64,000 nt of DNA from Paenibacillus pinisoli. Its GTDB lineage: Bacteria > Bacillota > Bacilli > Paenibacillales > Paenibacillaceae. The notes beneath the pieces were generated by a model. It was not told the DNA's origin. It did no database searches and was given only the letters and a program-made list of their open reading frames with translations. Location of the stretch: positions 62,001-126,000 of the forward strand of contig NZ_QXQB01000001.1 of NCBI RefSeq assembly GCF_003605435.1. The letters run 5' to 3'. A program made the translations under genes and the position numbers. Of the stretch, positions 51,839-59,705 are shown in pieces (position 1 is the stretch's first letter; the number at the start of each line of letters is the position of its first letter).

Positions 51839-51958
51839 TTACGACGTTCTATAGGAGGATAAAGCTCCGGTAGCTGTTTGTTTGTATTTGTGAACCATGC
51901 CGGCATTCTCTTTCATTGACAGGTTCACTAATACATCTCCGATAACTAACAGCCACAT
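51839..51958 (-). CDS. 39-residue leader peptide before the Cfr-type gene
   Basis: ATG at 51958 follows a strong AAAGGAGG at good spacing and runs 39 codons to TAA at 51839. The peptide starts MWLLVIGDVLVNLSMKENAG and ends ALSSYRTS; it has no signal peptide and no known family. Its position, between the promoter region and a leader terminator, matches ribosome-mediated attenuation of ribosome-protection genes such as vmlR. Stalling by a drug could favour antitermination. That role is inferred. Confidence 0.6.
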   Translation of the reverse strand: MWLLVIGDVLVNLSMKENAGMVHKYKQTATGALSSYRTS

Positions 51959-52054
51959 TGCTTTTCCTCCTTTCAATTCATAAGAATACGTACAACAATA
52001 AATTACCAGATTACGAGACGGCAGTCAAATCCAATTGAATCAATTGAATATATA

Positions 52055-52070
52055 TTGATTGACCAATCAC
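52055..52070. promoter_or_regulatory. Palindromic operator upstream of the Cfr-type leader
   Basis: TTGATTGACCAATCAC holds the inverted repeat TGATTG-AC-CAATCA. The reverse complement of the site at 53125-53140 matches it at 15 of 16 positions. Shape and size fit a TetR-type dimer site. Confidence 0.55.
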
Positions 52071-52110
52071 AATTGTTCCAAAAAAAGATCCTCTGCGGAT
52101 TGTCCTCAGC

Positions 52111-53067
52111 TTATGAGGATTGCAACGCTATGATCGTTGCTGCAATGCCTTGCTCGAAAGAGGTCTTACGGATCGGACCGATCTGCCGCTCATACTTCTC
52201 CCCGTCCAATATGACCGGTTCTTCAGTCAAATAGAGCATTTCCACGATTTCTTTCATAACCGGCATACCCATGCCAAGCAGGGACAGTCCTATTCGCCCT
52301 AGCGGAATTACGGCTTTGGATGACCCGCTCGCCTGCCGTGCCAGCCGCACAATGTCGCGGCCCGATATAAGCCCCGCACCAGGAATATTCCAGTTCTGTC
52401 CGTAGGCATGATCGTGCTTGGCAAGCTCTACGATCATTGCCGCTGCATCCGGCAGGTAGACATATTCGCGAGGAATGCGCATATTGCCGATAAAAAAGGC
52501 CATCTTGCCCGCTGCAATCGCCTCTAAAGTTGAACCCAGATAGGATGCCGCATTGGCCGTCGGCCCGTAATAGTCCGGCAGGCGCGCAATGATAACATTC
52601 GAGATCGACCATCTGCGCTTGTCGAACAGCATATGCTCGAATTGCAATCGGGTTTTTCCTTTTCTGGTATGCGGCTGCTTCGGATGATTCTCATCAATCC
52701 GCTCCGCTTGTGTGCGGCCATACGGGTAGATGCCGTCAATTGCAACGACGTTAATGCCCAGCCGATTCGCCGCTTCCATTATGGCTTCTCCGAGCGGAAT
52801 CAGCTTGCTCTCCATCTCATGGTACGGAACGTTCGCGCAATGAAACAGCACATCAGCATCCCCGGCAGCGGCGATGATATCTTCCGGTGTTAACGCGTTT
52901 CCCTCGGCGAAGGTCAGATGCGCATAATCGCCTATTCGCTCTGACAATTCCTCCAGCTTCTTGCGCGAACGCCCGAACGCAATCGTCGGCACGCCCTGCT
53001 TCGCAAGCTCTTCTGTTATGGCCGCGCCAGTCCCTCCTGTTGCTCCAACTACAATGGCTTTCTTCAT
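52111..53067 (-). CDS. Extended SDR: NAD-dependent epimerase/dehydratase-like enzyme
   Basis: A 318-residue extended SDR. The cofactor motif is VVGATGGTGAAITEELAKQG, FGRSRKKLEEL follows beta-2 (NADPH-like), and HCANVPYHEM is at the usual position after beta-4. A YxxxK pair is not clear: IYPYGRTQAERID carries Tyr in the active-site region, so catalysis may differ. Cytosolic; substrate unknown. AGGAG is before ATG 53067. Its promoter holds a palindrome nearly identical to that upstream of the Cfr-type leader, linking the two units. Confidence 0.8.
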   Translation of the reverse strand: MKKAIVVGATGGTGAAITEELAKQGVPTIAFGRSRKKLEELSERIGDYAHLTFAEGNALTPEDIIAAAGDADVLFHCANVPYHEMESKLIPLGEAIMEAANRLGINVVAIDGIYPYGRTQAERIDENHPKQPHTRKGKTRLQFEHMLFDKRRWSISNVIIARLPDYYGPTANAASYLGSTLEAIAAGKMAFFIGNMRIPREYVYLPDAAAMIVELAKHDHAYGQNWNIPGAGLISGRDIVRLARQASGSSKAVIPLGRIGLSLLGMGMPVMKEIVEMLYLTEEPVILDGEKYERQIGPIRKTSFEQGIAATIIALQSS

Positions 53068-53124
53068 CTCGATCAGCTCCTATTATATGATTAATTTGAT
53101 TGTTCTTATCATATGATGAATTTT

Positions 53125-53140
53125 GTGATTGGTCAATCAC
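53125..53140. promoter_or_regulatory. Palindromic operator upstream of the SDR gene
   Basis: GTGATTGGTCAATCAC has 7-bp arms (GTGATTG/CAATCAC) and a 2-nt centre. It lies 58 bp before the SDR start and is the inverse of the 52055-52070 site. Confidence 0.6.
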
Positions 53141-53189
53141 TAATTAATTGGTTGATTAATAAAGGGATGATCTGCAACAATGATCATTA

Positions 53190-53240
53190 CAAAAAAAAAG
53201 CGGCAGTTCCGAACGTTATTTCGTCCAGAGCTGTCGCTGT
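53190..53240 (-). terminator. Intrinsic terminator of the GH19 gene
   Basis: AGCGGCAGTTC pairs imperfectly with GAGCTGTCGCT around a longer loop; nine A give a long minus-strand U tract. Confidence 0.7.
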
Positions 53241-53258
53241 GTATCCACTCCCATTATT

Positions 53259-54341
53259 TTAAAAAGGGCTCATGCCTGCTGTATTAAGCTTCTCCCCTTC
53301 TGTCGAAATTCCCATCCGGGCAGCAATGATACGGTATAAGCCAACCCGTCGGGCGATGCGCCGGTCTGACTCATCCAGGTTGCCTTCAAGATTCCCGTTA
53401 ATGATCATAATGGTAATCCCGAAGCCCGGCTGCGATAATCCTTTTGCCCGATCCGTATCCGATGGCGTCCAGCTGCCTGCCATTACATCATGGGCGGAGG
53501 GCTTCGGAGGCTGTGGCGTCATCCAGAACAGGAGAGCCGTCATAAAGGCTAGTTTGCCGTCTTGAACAATCATTTCTGGCTCCTGAAGAAGCTTGTCTTT
53601 GGTGCCGTATATAATTGCGCTAATTAACCCGTAATTGTAATTCCAGCTAAGCTGAATCGGCCCGCGGCCATGATAGGATTTGCCAGGCGCAGGCGGAAAG
53701 CTGTCATTCTCCTCTACATAATGAATGCCGGTGGTATTAATGCATGAGATCTCTTCATTCCAATACAAGCCCCATGCAAGCGGAAATCCCGGGGACGCAG
53801 GCGTGCCCCCGCCCGTCTCATGCGCGATATTGGCAAGAAAAGCTGCCAGCTCGCGCTTTCGATTCAAATCCGTCCCTTCTTTGATAAAGGAACCAAAGTC
53901 GACGGTTTGCGATATGATCAGAGCCGCTTCACTCTCAGCGGAGTCAAAAGCGGCATTTTGGTAGATGAGCGTCTCTGTTTTTGTTGCTTTATCTAATCGA
54001 AATACACGGTTGTTATCCGGATGTGCTTCTCTATACTCCACCTTGTATTTGAGATTAGCGACCTCCGTGATAGCCGCAACCAAATTGTCATACGAGTAAT
54101 AATCCGTTTCATCCCCGCGATAATGCGGCTTGCCAGCAGAATATTCATGCCATGCCTGCGTCCCGATCCGGTAAGGGAACAGCCCTTCATATTCTTCTTG
54201 CGGCAGCGCGTTCTGCAAGGCGGCAATCGCATTCGCAGGCGAATACTGCGGATCTGTTTCCCCCCATAAAGCTGTGACTTCGCTAACGGTTAGAACGCGG
54301 CTTTGGCCAACCTGCAATTTATCTAAAGCATTGAATTCCAT
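53259..54341 (-). CDS. Glycoside hydrolase family 19 chitinase-like protein
   Basis: About 360 residues. The GH19 core is clear: ELAAFLANIAHETGGG carries the catalytic Glu, YHGRGPIQLSWNYNYG the substrate block, and FWMTPQPPKPSAHDVM with GFGITIMIINGNLEG the C-terminal part. The first 120 residues are a separate domain with a chitin-binding-like repeat pattern (LFPYRIGTQAWHEYSAGKPH). No signal peptide is seen, so it may be released by lysis or a non-Sec route. ATG 54341 has GGGGGG seven bases upstream. It hydrolyses chitin or chitosan by inversion. Confidence 0.85.
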   Translation of the reverse strand: MEFNALDKLQVGQSRVLTVSEVTALWGETDPQYSPANAIAALQNALPQEEYEGLFPYRIGTQAWHEYSAGKPHYRGDETDYYSYDNLVAAITEVANLKYKVEYREAHPDNNRVFRLDKATKTETLIYQNAAFDSAESEAALIISQTVDFGSFIKEGTDLNRKRELAAFLANIAHETGGGTPASPGFPLAWGLYWNEEISCINTTGIHYVEENDSFPPAPGKSYHGRGPIQLSWNYNYGLISAIIYGTKDKLLQEPEMIVQDGKLAFMTALLFWMTPQPPKPSAHDVMAGSWTPSDTDRAKGLSQPGFGITIMIINGNLEGNLDESDRRIARRVGLYRIIAARMGISTEGEKLNTAGMSPF

Positions 54342-54556
54342 GTCCATTCCCCCCGTATTCTACACAAGTTGAGTTCTTTATTGATGCTTGCAAACAAAAT
54401 TACGGTTCCAATTATAGTCAATGCTAAAAGTATTTTCTATATGAATAATCAACGATAATTGATAGTAAGCCCCCCTATTTTCGCCACCAAGCACCCGATA
54501 TAAATAACAAAGTTGGCCTGATGCCATAGCAACCATCATGTAGACAGCCATACAAA
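54342..54556. other. Intergenic region with no recognised feature
   Basis: About 215 AT-rich bases upstream of the GH19 gene. It should hold that gene's promoter; nothing else was recognised. Confidence 0.35.
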
Positions 54557-54583
54557 AAGGAGCCCCAAGAAGAGGCTCCCTCG
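54557..54583 (-). terminator. Intrinsic terminator of the GIY-YIG gene
   Basis: GGAGCC (54559-54564) pairs with GGCTCC (54574-54579); the A run before it gives a minus-strand U tract. Confidence 0.75.
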
Positions 54584-54596
54584 TACTAAATGGTCT

Positions 54597-54953
54597 TTAC
54601 TTGTATAATACTTTGTCTACGTTGTATTTGGCCTTGAACTCATTGATAATATAAGTTTCATAGATTTCACGGTCAACTGGGTCTTCAACTACGCAAACCT
54701 CAATTTTAACCACTTCGTCCCTGTGATTTTTCATCACCGATACGGTGTCTTCAAAGTGCTTTTTGATGCGTGGTCTTAGCTTGCGTGCCTTGCCGACGAA
54801 CAGAAGCTCGTCCTGGTCGTTGTAGAACATGAAGATCCCGCCCGTTTCCCGCGTAATCAGGTGGAAATCCGTAAAGCCGTAAATATGGCTTAGCTTAGGC
54901 TCTGCCTGCTTGTATATGGTGACATCTGGCGTTGGAATCGTGATTTGTATCAT
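54597..54953 (-). CDS. GIY-YIG nuclease-domain protein
   Basis: 118 residues. It has a variant of the GIY-YIG signature (GGIFMFYNDQDELLFVGKAR, then KLRPRIKKHFE), as in the UvrC N-terminal domain: GIF for GIY, FVG for YIG. The catalytic Arg and a downstream Glu in REIYETYIINEFKAKYNVDK are kept. It may nick or cleave structured DNA, though single-domain members are uncharacterised. ATG 54953 is nine bases from GGAG; an ATG at 54959 is closer. Lies downstream of the DUF4304 gene, about 100 bp apart. Confidence 0.75.
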   Translation of the reverse strand: MIQITIPTPDVTIYKQAEPKLSHIYGFTDFHLITRETGGIFMFYNDQDELLFVGKARKLRPRIKKHFEDTVSVMKNHRDEVVKIEVCVVEDPVDREIYETYIINEFKAKYNVDKVLYK

Positions 54954-55053
54954 TTGCATTAGCTCCTCTTTTTTCCGAACATTGATTAACCGTTTTATTA
55001 TACCTGCTTTTGATTGAGAAGTCTTGTATGATTTGCATGTACAATCAACTGGA

Positions 55054-55662
55054 TTATCGCTTATCAATTTCCACCCCATATTTATCAAAGATAGCTTCAT
55101 ATTTCTTCTCAAATATAGCCCAACGTTTCTCCGCTCCATGCTTTTCCCGCAGCGCATACCAATATTGCTTGGCCGCTGCAACATCGTTGGATTGCAGGAG
55201 CAAGTGAAAGTTTTCTTCCCCCAGATGCAAGTACGGACCGGCGGTGTAATAATCGACAATCGATCTGGCGCTCGTCATCGTATCATAAAATTGGTTGACC
55301 TCCTCCAAAGCGCTGAGCAGCGTCGTCCTCAACTCATCTAAATCCGTGTCTGACGCTATTGTAAAACGATCTGGAGCAAGCCCCGCAAGTTCTCCAATTC
55401 TAGCCCTGAAGTGGCACTCCGCTTCGTGGGGTGCTTTTACAATTTCTTTCGATTGAATCTGTGCCAATTCCGCTGAATAGATCCCGCAATTAATGTAAAA
55501 CATCACGTTATCCGCGGAGTTGCCGGAGGATTTTTGGAAATTAATCATATAAATGAGGCCATCAATTCCCTTGTAGAAATTCAAGCTTTTTTTGGAGAAC
55601 CCGCGCGCCGACAGGAACGGCTTTAAGTCTTGCTTGATCAATTCATTAAAGAGCTGCTGCAA
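55054..55662 (-). CDS. DUF4304-family protein
   Basis: A 202-residue soluble protein. The N-terminal block LFNELIKQDLKPFLSARGFS and NFYKGIDGLIYMINFQKSS match DUF4304. The C-terminal half is helical with LHLGEENFHLLLQ. DUF4304 proteins are often found as immunity-like or unknown genes. TTG 55662 is supported by GGAGG eight bases upstream, and no ATG fits. Somewhat more AT-rich than the average here. Function unknown. Confidence 0.75.
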   Translation of the reverse strand: MQQLFNELIKQDLKPFLSARGFSKKSLNFYKGIDGLIYMINFQKSSGNSADNVMFYINCGIYSAELAQIQSKEIVKAPHEAECHFRARIGELAGLAPDRFTIASDTDLDELRTTLLSALEEVNQFYDTMTSARSIVDYYTAGPYLHLGEENFHLLLQSNDVAAAKQYWYALREKHGAEKRWAIFEKKYEAIFDKYGVEIDKR

Positions 55663-55728
55663 TATGGCTCCCTCCTTTTTCCTTCTGTGAATTTACATGC
55701 GTCTGCAACTTCAAGAATGAATCTATTG

Positions 55729-56547
55729 TCAAGACTCCTTCATCCATGCCTCGTAATATTCATTTATCGTTGGATAGCGCTCGCTCTTGTCTTCATTCAC
55801 CGCTTTAAGCGCTATAGCGTAGTGCCTCTCCGTGCCCTTCCATTGTTCGAACGAACGGTCCAGACCGCCTCCGAATAACTGAAACGCAGTTGCCCCCATA
55901 ACGAATACATTGGACCGTTCATCAATCTCTGCGCCTAACTGAAATTCTTCAGGCGACATATAACGGGTTGAGCCCCACATTCGGCCCATTGTATTGATGA
56001 CGGGCTTCTTTTGATAAAATTCAACATCGCAAATCATCGTCTGCTTTGTTCTGAAGTCATACATAATGCACCCATCATAAAAGTCGATGGCAATATAACC
56101 GCGTTCGTTCGCATGTATGTGAAACAATAGGATGTCATTATAAATAGACAGCTTTTCTTCTAGCGGCAGAGCAATAAATTTATGAAAGGATTGATATTGC
56201 TTGCCCATACATTCGCCCTCAAACCAATCAAAAACCGCCAAATACCCCTCTTTGATCTCCTTATGCTCCACCATTCCGATAAGCCTGGGGTGACACAGCT
56301 CTTCATACACCGCTATCGTGGATTGAAGTCGGCTTATTGTTTCATCTCCGTTTGTACTGCTCTCGGTCGTAGCTGCGCCAGCTATTTTCAAAAAAAGCTT
56401 TTTGTATGGATTCTGAACCCCAAAACATAGATTGCCGGAATCCTGTTTATCGAATACCGCAAATACCTGCCCATATTCGGCTATAAATTCAAAATCAAAA
56501 TCTTCTTTCAAATCAAATGACAAGCCGTCAATGACCTTTGTTATCAT
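55729..56547 (-). CDS. Protein kinase-fold protein with divergent catalytic motifs
   Basis: About 272 residues with a compact kinase fold. A Lys is in KLFLKIAGA. The catalytic-loop position reads YIAIDFYDGCIMYDF in place of HRD...N, the DFG position reads ICDVEFY, and the activation end is GSTRYMSPEE (APE-like). The key Asp residues remain, so it may be active, though divergent. Such proteins could be aminoglycoside- or Ser/Thr-kinase relatives with unknown targets. ATG 56547 has AAGGAGG; the open frame starts earlier at 56631. AT-richer than neighbours. Confidence 0.75.
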   Translation of the reverse strand: MITKVIDGLSFDLKEDFDFEFIAEYGQVFAVFDKQDSGNLCFGVQNPYKKLFLKIAGAATTESSTNGDETISRLQSTIAVYEELCHPRLIGMVEHKEIKEGYLAVFDWFEGECMGKQYQSFHKFIALPLEEKLSIYNDILLFHIHANERGYIAIDFYDGCIMYDFRTKQTMICDVEFYQKKPVINTMGRMWGSTRYMSPEEFQLGAEIDERSNVFVMGATAFQLFGGGLDRSFEQWKGTERHYAIALKAVNEDKSERYPTINEYYEAWMKES

Positions 56548-56663
56548 TACTTCCTCCTTCAAAGTTGCTGCTTCTTGTATTATTGTCCGGTTGTTGACAC
56601 TATTCGCCTCAGCATCTATTTTCTCCTTCAAACATGACTGACTCTGTTTATCTCTGCACTCCG

Positions 56664-56700
56664 CAAAAAAAGGCCAAGACGCCAGCGTCTCAGCCCTTTC
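56664..56700 (-). terminator. Intrinsic terminator of the Lsa-type gene
   Basis: GAGACGC pairs with GCGTCT around a 2-nt loop, extended by GGC/GCC, with seven U on the minus strand. Confidence 0.8.
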
Positions 56701-56705
56701 CTTCC

Positions 56706-58184
56706 TTACAGCTCCACAATCTTAGTCGCAATATGGCTTACGAACTCCCGGTCATGCTCGACGAACAGGATGGTCGGCTCATATTCCAGAAGCAGCTCTT
56801 CGATCTGCATGCGCGAGATAACGTCGATGAAGTTCAGGGGCTCATCCCATATATGCAGATGCGCTTCTTCGCAGAGGCTTTTGGCGATCAGCACCTTCTT
56901 CTTCTGTCCGCCGCTGTAGGCAGATATATCCTTCTCGAATTGCAGTCTGGAGAAATCTAGCTTTCTTAGAATAGCCTTGAACAAGCTTTCGTCAATGCCA
57001 TTATCCCTGGCATAGTCGGTCAGATTGCCCTCCAGATGCGACGTATCCTGCGAGACATACGAAATTTTCAGCCCGCTACCTACCCGGAATGTGCCTGTAT
57101 GGCTGATCCGCTCGCCAAGCAGCAGCTTGATCAGACTGGATTTGCCGGAGCCATTCTTGCCGGATAAAGCAATTCGCTCGCCTTTTCCAATAGTGAAGCT
57201 GATATCCTCGCAGACAGTACGGTCGCCGTACTGAATCGACACATGGTCGAATTCGGCCAGCTGTTCCTTATGGTAGTTCAGCTGCGCGATCTTCAGGCTT
57301 TCGGAGCTTTCAATGTTTTTCAAAAGCTTCGACTTGTCCTCAATCGCCGATTGCTGTCTCTGCTCCATCGATTTGGAGCGCTTCATCATTTTGGCCGCTT
57401 TATGCCCGACGTAGCCTTTGTCTAACTTGGACCCGGAATTCCGGGTGCCGTTTTTCGATTTTTCCACTTCATCCGACCAGTTGCCCGTTCGCTTGGACGC
57501 TCCGCTCAGCCGCTTGATGTCCTTCTTCAGCTTGTCGTTTTCGGCCAGCTCATAGTTGTCCTGCCGCTGCTTATTCTCCCACCAGTCGGAGAAATTGCCC
57601 TTCTGAATCTCTATGTTCGTCCGGTTGATGGACAAAATATGGTCCACGCAGTTATCCAGAAACGCGCGATCATGCGAGATCAATATAAATCCGCGCTTGG
57701 ACTTCAAATAATCGCTGACGAGCTGCCTTGCGCCCATGTCCAGATGGTTCGTCGGCTCATCGATCAGCAGGAAGCTGTTCTCCTTCAGGAATAACGCCGC
57801 CAGAAGCACCTTCGTCTGCTCGCCGTTCGACAAGGAAGAGAATGGACGATACAGCACGTCTTCCGTTACATCGAGCAGGTTCAGCTCGCGCGCCAGCTTC
57901 CAATATTCATATTCAGGATAGATCTCATCGACGATGTCGATCGCCATCTTCTCCCGGTTCCGGGCGTGGAATGGAAAATAATCAAAGCTTACCTTGGCCG
58001 AGATTGTGCCGCTGTATTCGTATTTTCCCAGCAGCAGGTTCAGGAATGTCGTCTTGCCGCGCCCGTTCCGGCCTGTGAAGCCGAGCTTCCAATCGGTGTC
58101 GAGCTGGAAGCTGACCCCTTCGAATATATTGTCGTAGCTGCCATCGTAGGCAAACGTCAGGTTCGTTACTTGAATTAATGACAT
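56706..58184 (-). CDS. Lsa-type ABC-F ribosomal protection protein
   Basis: 492 residues, two ABC ATPase domains and no membrane part, as in Lsa proteins (498). Domain 1: Walker A GRNGRGKTTF, signature LSNGEQTK, Walker B FLLIDEPTNHLD. Domain 2: GKNGSGKSSL, YSGGQKKK, LHIWDEPLNFID. The start LTFAYDGSYDNIFEGV and DTDWKLGFTGRNGRGK match Lsa(A)-type proteins, with a charged interdomain linker that reaches the peptidyl-transferase centre. It dislodges lincosamide, pleuromutilin and streptogramin A drugs. ATG 58184 has GGGAGGG. A long attenuator-like leader precedes it. Confidence 0.88.
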   Translation of the reverse strand: MSLIQVTNLTFAYDGSYDNIFEGVSFQLDTDWKLGFTGRNGRGKTTFLNLLLGKYEYSGTISAKVSFDYFPFHARNREKMAIDIVDEIYPEYEYWKLARELNLLDVTEDVLYRPFSSLSNGEQTKVLLAALFLKENSFLLIDEPTNHLDMGARQLVSDYLKSKRGFILISHDRAFLDNCVDHILSINRTNIEIQKGNFSDWWENKQRQDNYELAENDKLKKDIKRLSGASKRTGNWSDEVEKSKNGTRNSGSKLDKGYVGHKAAKMMKRSKSMEQRQQSAIEDKSKLLKNIESSESLKIAQLNYHKEQLAEFDHVSIQYGDRTVCEDISFTIGKGERIALSGKNGSGKSSLIKLLLGERISHTGTFRVGSGLKISYVSQDTSHLEGNLTDYARDNGIDESLFKAILRKLDFSRLQFEKDISAYSGGQKKKVLIAKSLCEEAHLHIWDEPLNFIDVISRMQIEELLLEYEPTILFVEHDREFVSHIATKIVEL

Positions 58185-58203
58185 ATAGGATACCCTCCCT
58201 GTA

Positions 58204-58246
58204 CAAAAAAATAAGAGCCGCAAGAAAGACGCTCTCTCGCAGCTCA
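58204..58246 (-). terminator. Leader terminator (candidate attenuator) of the Lsa-type gene
   Basis: Minus strand: GAGCTGCGAGA pairs with TCTTGCGGCTC with one G-U, followed by TTATTTTTTT. It lies 20 bp before the start codon, inside the transcript leader. The 3' arm overlaps the 11-nt antiterminator target. Confidence 0.8.
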
Positions 58247-58324
58247 AATATAGCCATACAGCCCTATCCGACGGCCCATAGCCGACAAGGAATAGAGGTA
58301 TCCCGTTTGAGTGAAGAGGATGCG

Positions 58325-58335
58325 GTCTTTCTTGC
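58325..58335 (-). promoter_or_regulatory. Antiterminator strand complementary to the Lsa leader terminator
   Basis: Minus strand GCAAGAAAGAC is the perfect complement of GTCTTTCTTGC (minus strand at 58220-58230), the 3' part of the terminator. Pairing across about 90 nt would prevent the terminator from forming. The two structures exclude each other. Confidence 0.7.
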
Positions 58336-58382
58336 ATACAAAAAATAAAACAAGCGATGTTGTCCATTAGATCCATCTTGTT

Positions 58383-58430
58383 TTATTGTCTCGTATCGTG
58401 CGCAAGAAATCCTACATCGATCCTCTTCAC
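58383..58430 (-). CDS. 15-residue leader peptide of the Lsa-type gene
   Basis: GTG at 58430 follows AAGGA by 5 nt and encodes MKRIDVGFLAHDTRQ before TAA at 58383. It is about 15 nt downstream of the expected transcript start and 40-50 nt before the antiterminator strand, the usual place for a drug-sensing upstream ORF. An ATG-stop (ATGTAG) also lies inside the segment in another frame. Role inferred by analogy with lmo0919 and vmlR leaders. Confidence 0.45.
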   Translation of the reverse strand: MKRIDVGFLAHDTRQ

Positions 58431-58451
58431 TCCAATCCTTAAATTACAGCC

Positions 58452-58480
58452 ATAGTAACACATCTTTACCCTTGATTCAA
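58452..58480 (-). promoter_or_regulatory. Promoter of the Lsa-type leader
   Basis: Minus strand TTGAAT (58475-58480), 17 bp, TACTAT (58452-58457). It overlaps the 3' end of the preceding DMT gene and would give a leader of about 260 nt. Confidence 0.5.
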
Positions 58481-58954
58481 CTGTCTGACGGCCTGAGCTT
58501 GCTTCGCAGGCCCTCTGCTCCGCCACTTGACCTTGTACATGACCAACCCGGCGATAAGCAATACAGCGCCTATCCCTTTCTGCGGGGTTAATGGCACCTG
58601 CTGCAAGCCAAACCAGCCAAGCGAATCCCACCAAAGCGCACAGAGCAATTGGGATGCCATCACAATTGCGATCGCATAGCTCGCGCCAAGCTGCTTGACG
58701 CCGTTCACGACACAAGTGACAACGCCAATTCCAAGCAGACCGCTGAACCAGTACCATGCCGGAATCGAGCCTACATCGAAAAAGCTTCGTCCTTCCATAA
58801 GCACGCCCATTCCGAATGAAGCGAGGAGGCCCATCCCGAGCACCAGCGCAGATGTGGTCTGCGAGCTGACAGCCTCGCTGACTTTGTTATTGAAGAGCGT
58901 CTGTACGCTGATCAGACAGCCCGCTGCCAACGCCATTAGAATTCCCCATATCAT
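58466..58954 (-). CDS. DMT-family transporter (YdcZ/DUF606 type), second subunit
   Basis: A 162-residue membrane protein with about five hydrophobic segments, YdcZ/DUF606 group. It has the family motif GCLISVQTLFNNKVSEAVSS at the start and a central GLLGIGVVTCVVNGVKQLGA. Members are paired half-size transporters; the partner is at 59706. It overlaps the Crp/Fnr gene by 4 bp (ATGA), and the three genes form one operon. It may work as a heterodimer exporting a small metabolite. Substrate unknown. Confidence 0.85.
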   Translation of the reverse strand: MIWGILMALAAGCLISVQTLFNNKVSEAVSSQTTSALVLGMGLLASFGMGVLMEGRSFFDVGSIPAWYWFSGLLGIGVVTCVVNGVKQLGASYAIAIVMASQLLCALWWDSLGWFGLQQVPLTPQKGIGAVLLIAGLVMYKVKWRSRGPAKQAQAVRQLNQG

Positions 58955-59667
58955 GGCTCTTCTCTCCTATCCTCAATTTCATATATATTCCGCCCCGCCA
59001 CACGGCTTAAGCCTTGGCGGTCCATAACGATCAGTTCCCCTTTTTCCCGCTTCACCAATCCACCCGTAATAAAATTAAGCAAAACCCGGTTCATATGCCG
59101 ATAGCTCGTTCCAAGCAGGCTCGCGGTATCCTTCATCGTCGATATGGCAACGCCATCGGCACTCCCGGCTTGCTCATCCGATGTTACCGACAGCAAATAA
59201 CTGGCGAGCCTGACCTCGACCGGATGAAGCAGATTAAAGCTGAGCGACAGAGATTTGGAATAAAACTTTTCCGTCACCCGCTCAAGCAGGAACCGAATAA
59301 ATCGCGCTTCTCCATCCAGTTCTCCAAGCACTCGTTTATGAAAGCCGATTGTCTCCACTTCCGTCACTGCTGTCACGGTATTCAAATTATCCCAGCCTCG
59401 AACGCCTTCTATCTCGCCTATAAGCCCCGGAGGCTTCATAAAAGCGACCAATAAGGTGTTTCCTTCGAATGAGGTCGTATAGACTTTAACTTTGCCTTCA
59501 ACAATCAAATGAATATACTGTGGCTTTTCCCCTTGTCTGCATAGCTCCTCGTCCGGCTCTAAGCGGAACAGCTGAAGATGTTTCTTTAGCCCTTCAGGCC
59601 ATACATCGGCAAGCTGATACTGCCGCAGATAGGCTTCGATTCGTTCTTCGTTATGGCTTGACTTCAT
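58951..59667 (-). CDS. Crp/Fnr-family regulator (YeiL-like)
   Basis: A 238-residue regulator. The sensor half has RLEPDEELCRQGEKPQYIHL and PGLIGEIEGVRGWDNLNTVT, and the C-terminal helix-turn-helix is TASLLGTSYRHMNRVLLNFI. No cysteine cluster for an iron-sulphur centre is present. Set in the middle of a DMT-Crp-DMT operon, so it probably controls the transporter pair in response to their substrate. It is a paralogue of the gene at 30198, and the operon's upstream palindrome is nearly the same. ATG 59667 follows GGTGAG. Confidence 0.88.
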   Translation of the reverse strand: MKSSHNEERIEAYLRQYQLADVWPEGLKKHLQLFRLEPDEELCRQGEKPQYIHLIVEGKVKVYTTSFEGNTLLVAFMKPPGLIGEIEGVRGWDNLNTVTAVTEVETIGFHKRVLGELDGEARFIRFLLERVTEKFYSKSLSLSFNLLHPVEVRLASYLLSVTSDEQAGSADGVAISTMKDTASLLGTSYRHMNRVLLNFITGGLVKREKGELIVMDRQGLSRVAGRNIYEIEDRREEP

Positions 59668-59705
59668 CGCTCACCATTCCTTCAGCTTCATATCCGGCGC
59701 CTGTC

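Noticed and set aside
58185..58376. N-terminal extension of the Lsa-type protein to 58376
   Set aside because: The extension runs through the leader terminator and lacks a ribosome-binding site; ATG 58184 has GGGAGGG and matches the family start.
58383..58757. 124-codon minus-strand frame over the DMT gene
   Set aside because: Most of it overlaps the DMT gene in another frame; only its last 15 codons, with their own start, are considered (leader peptide).
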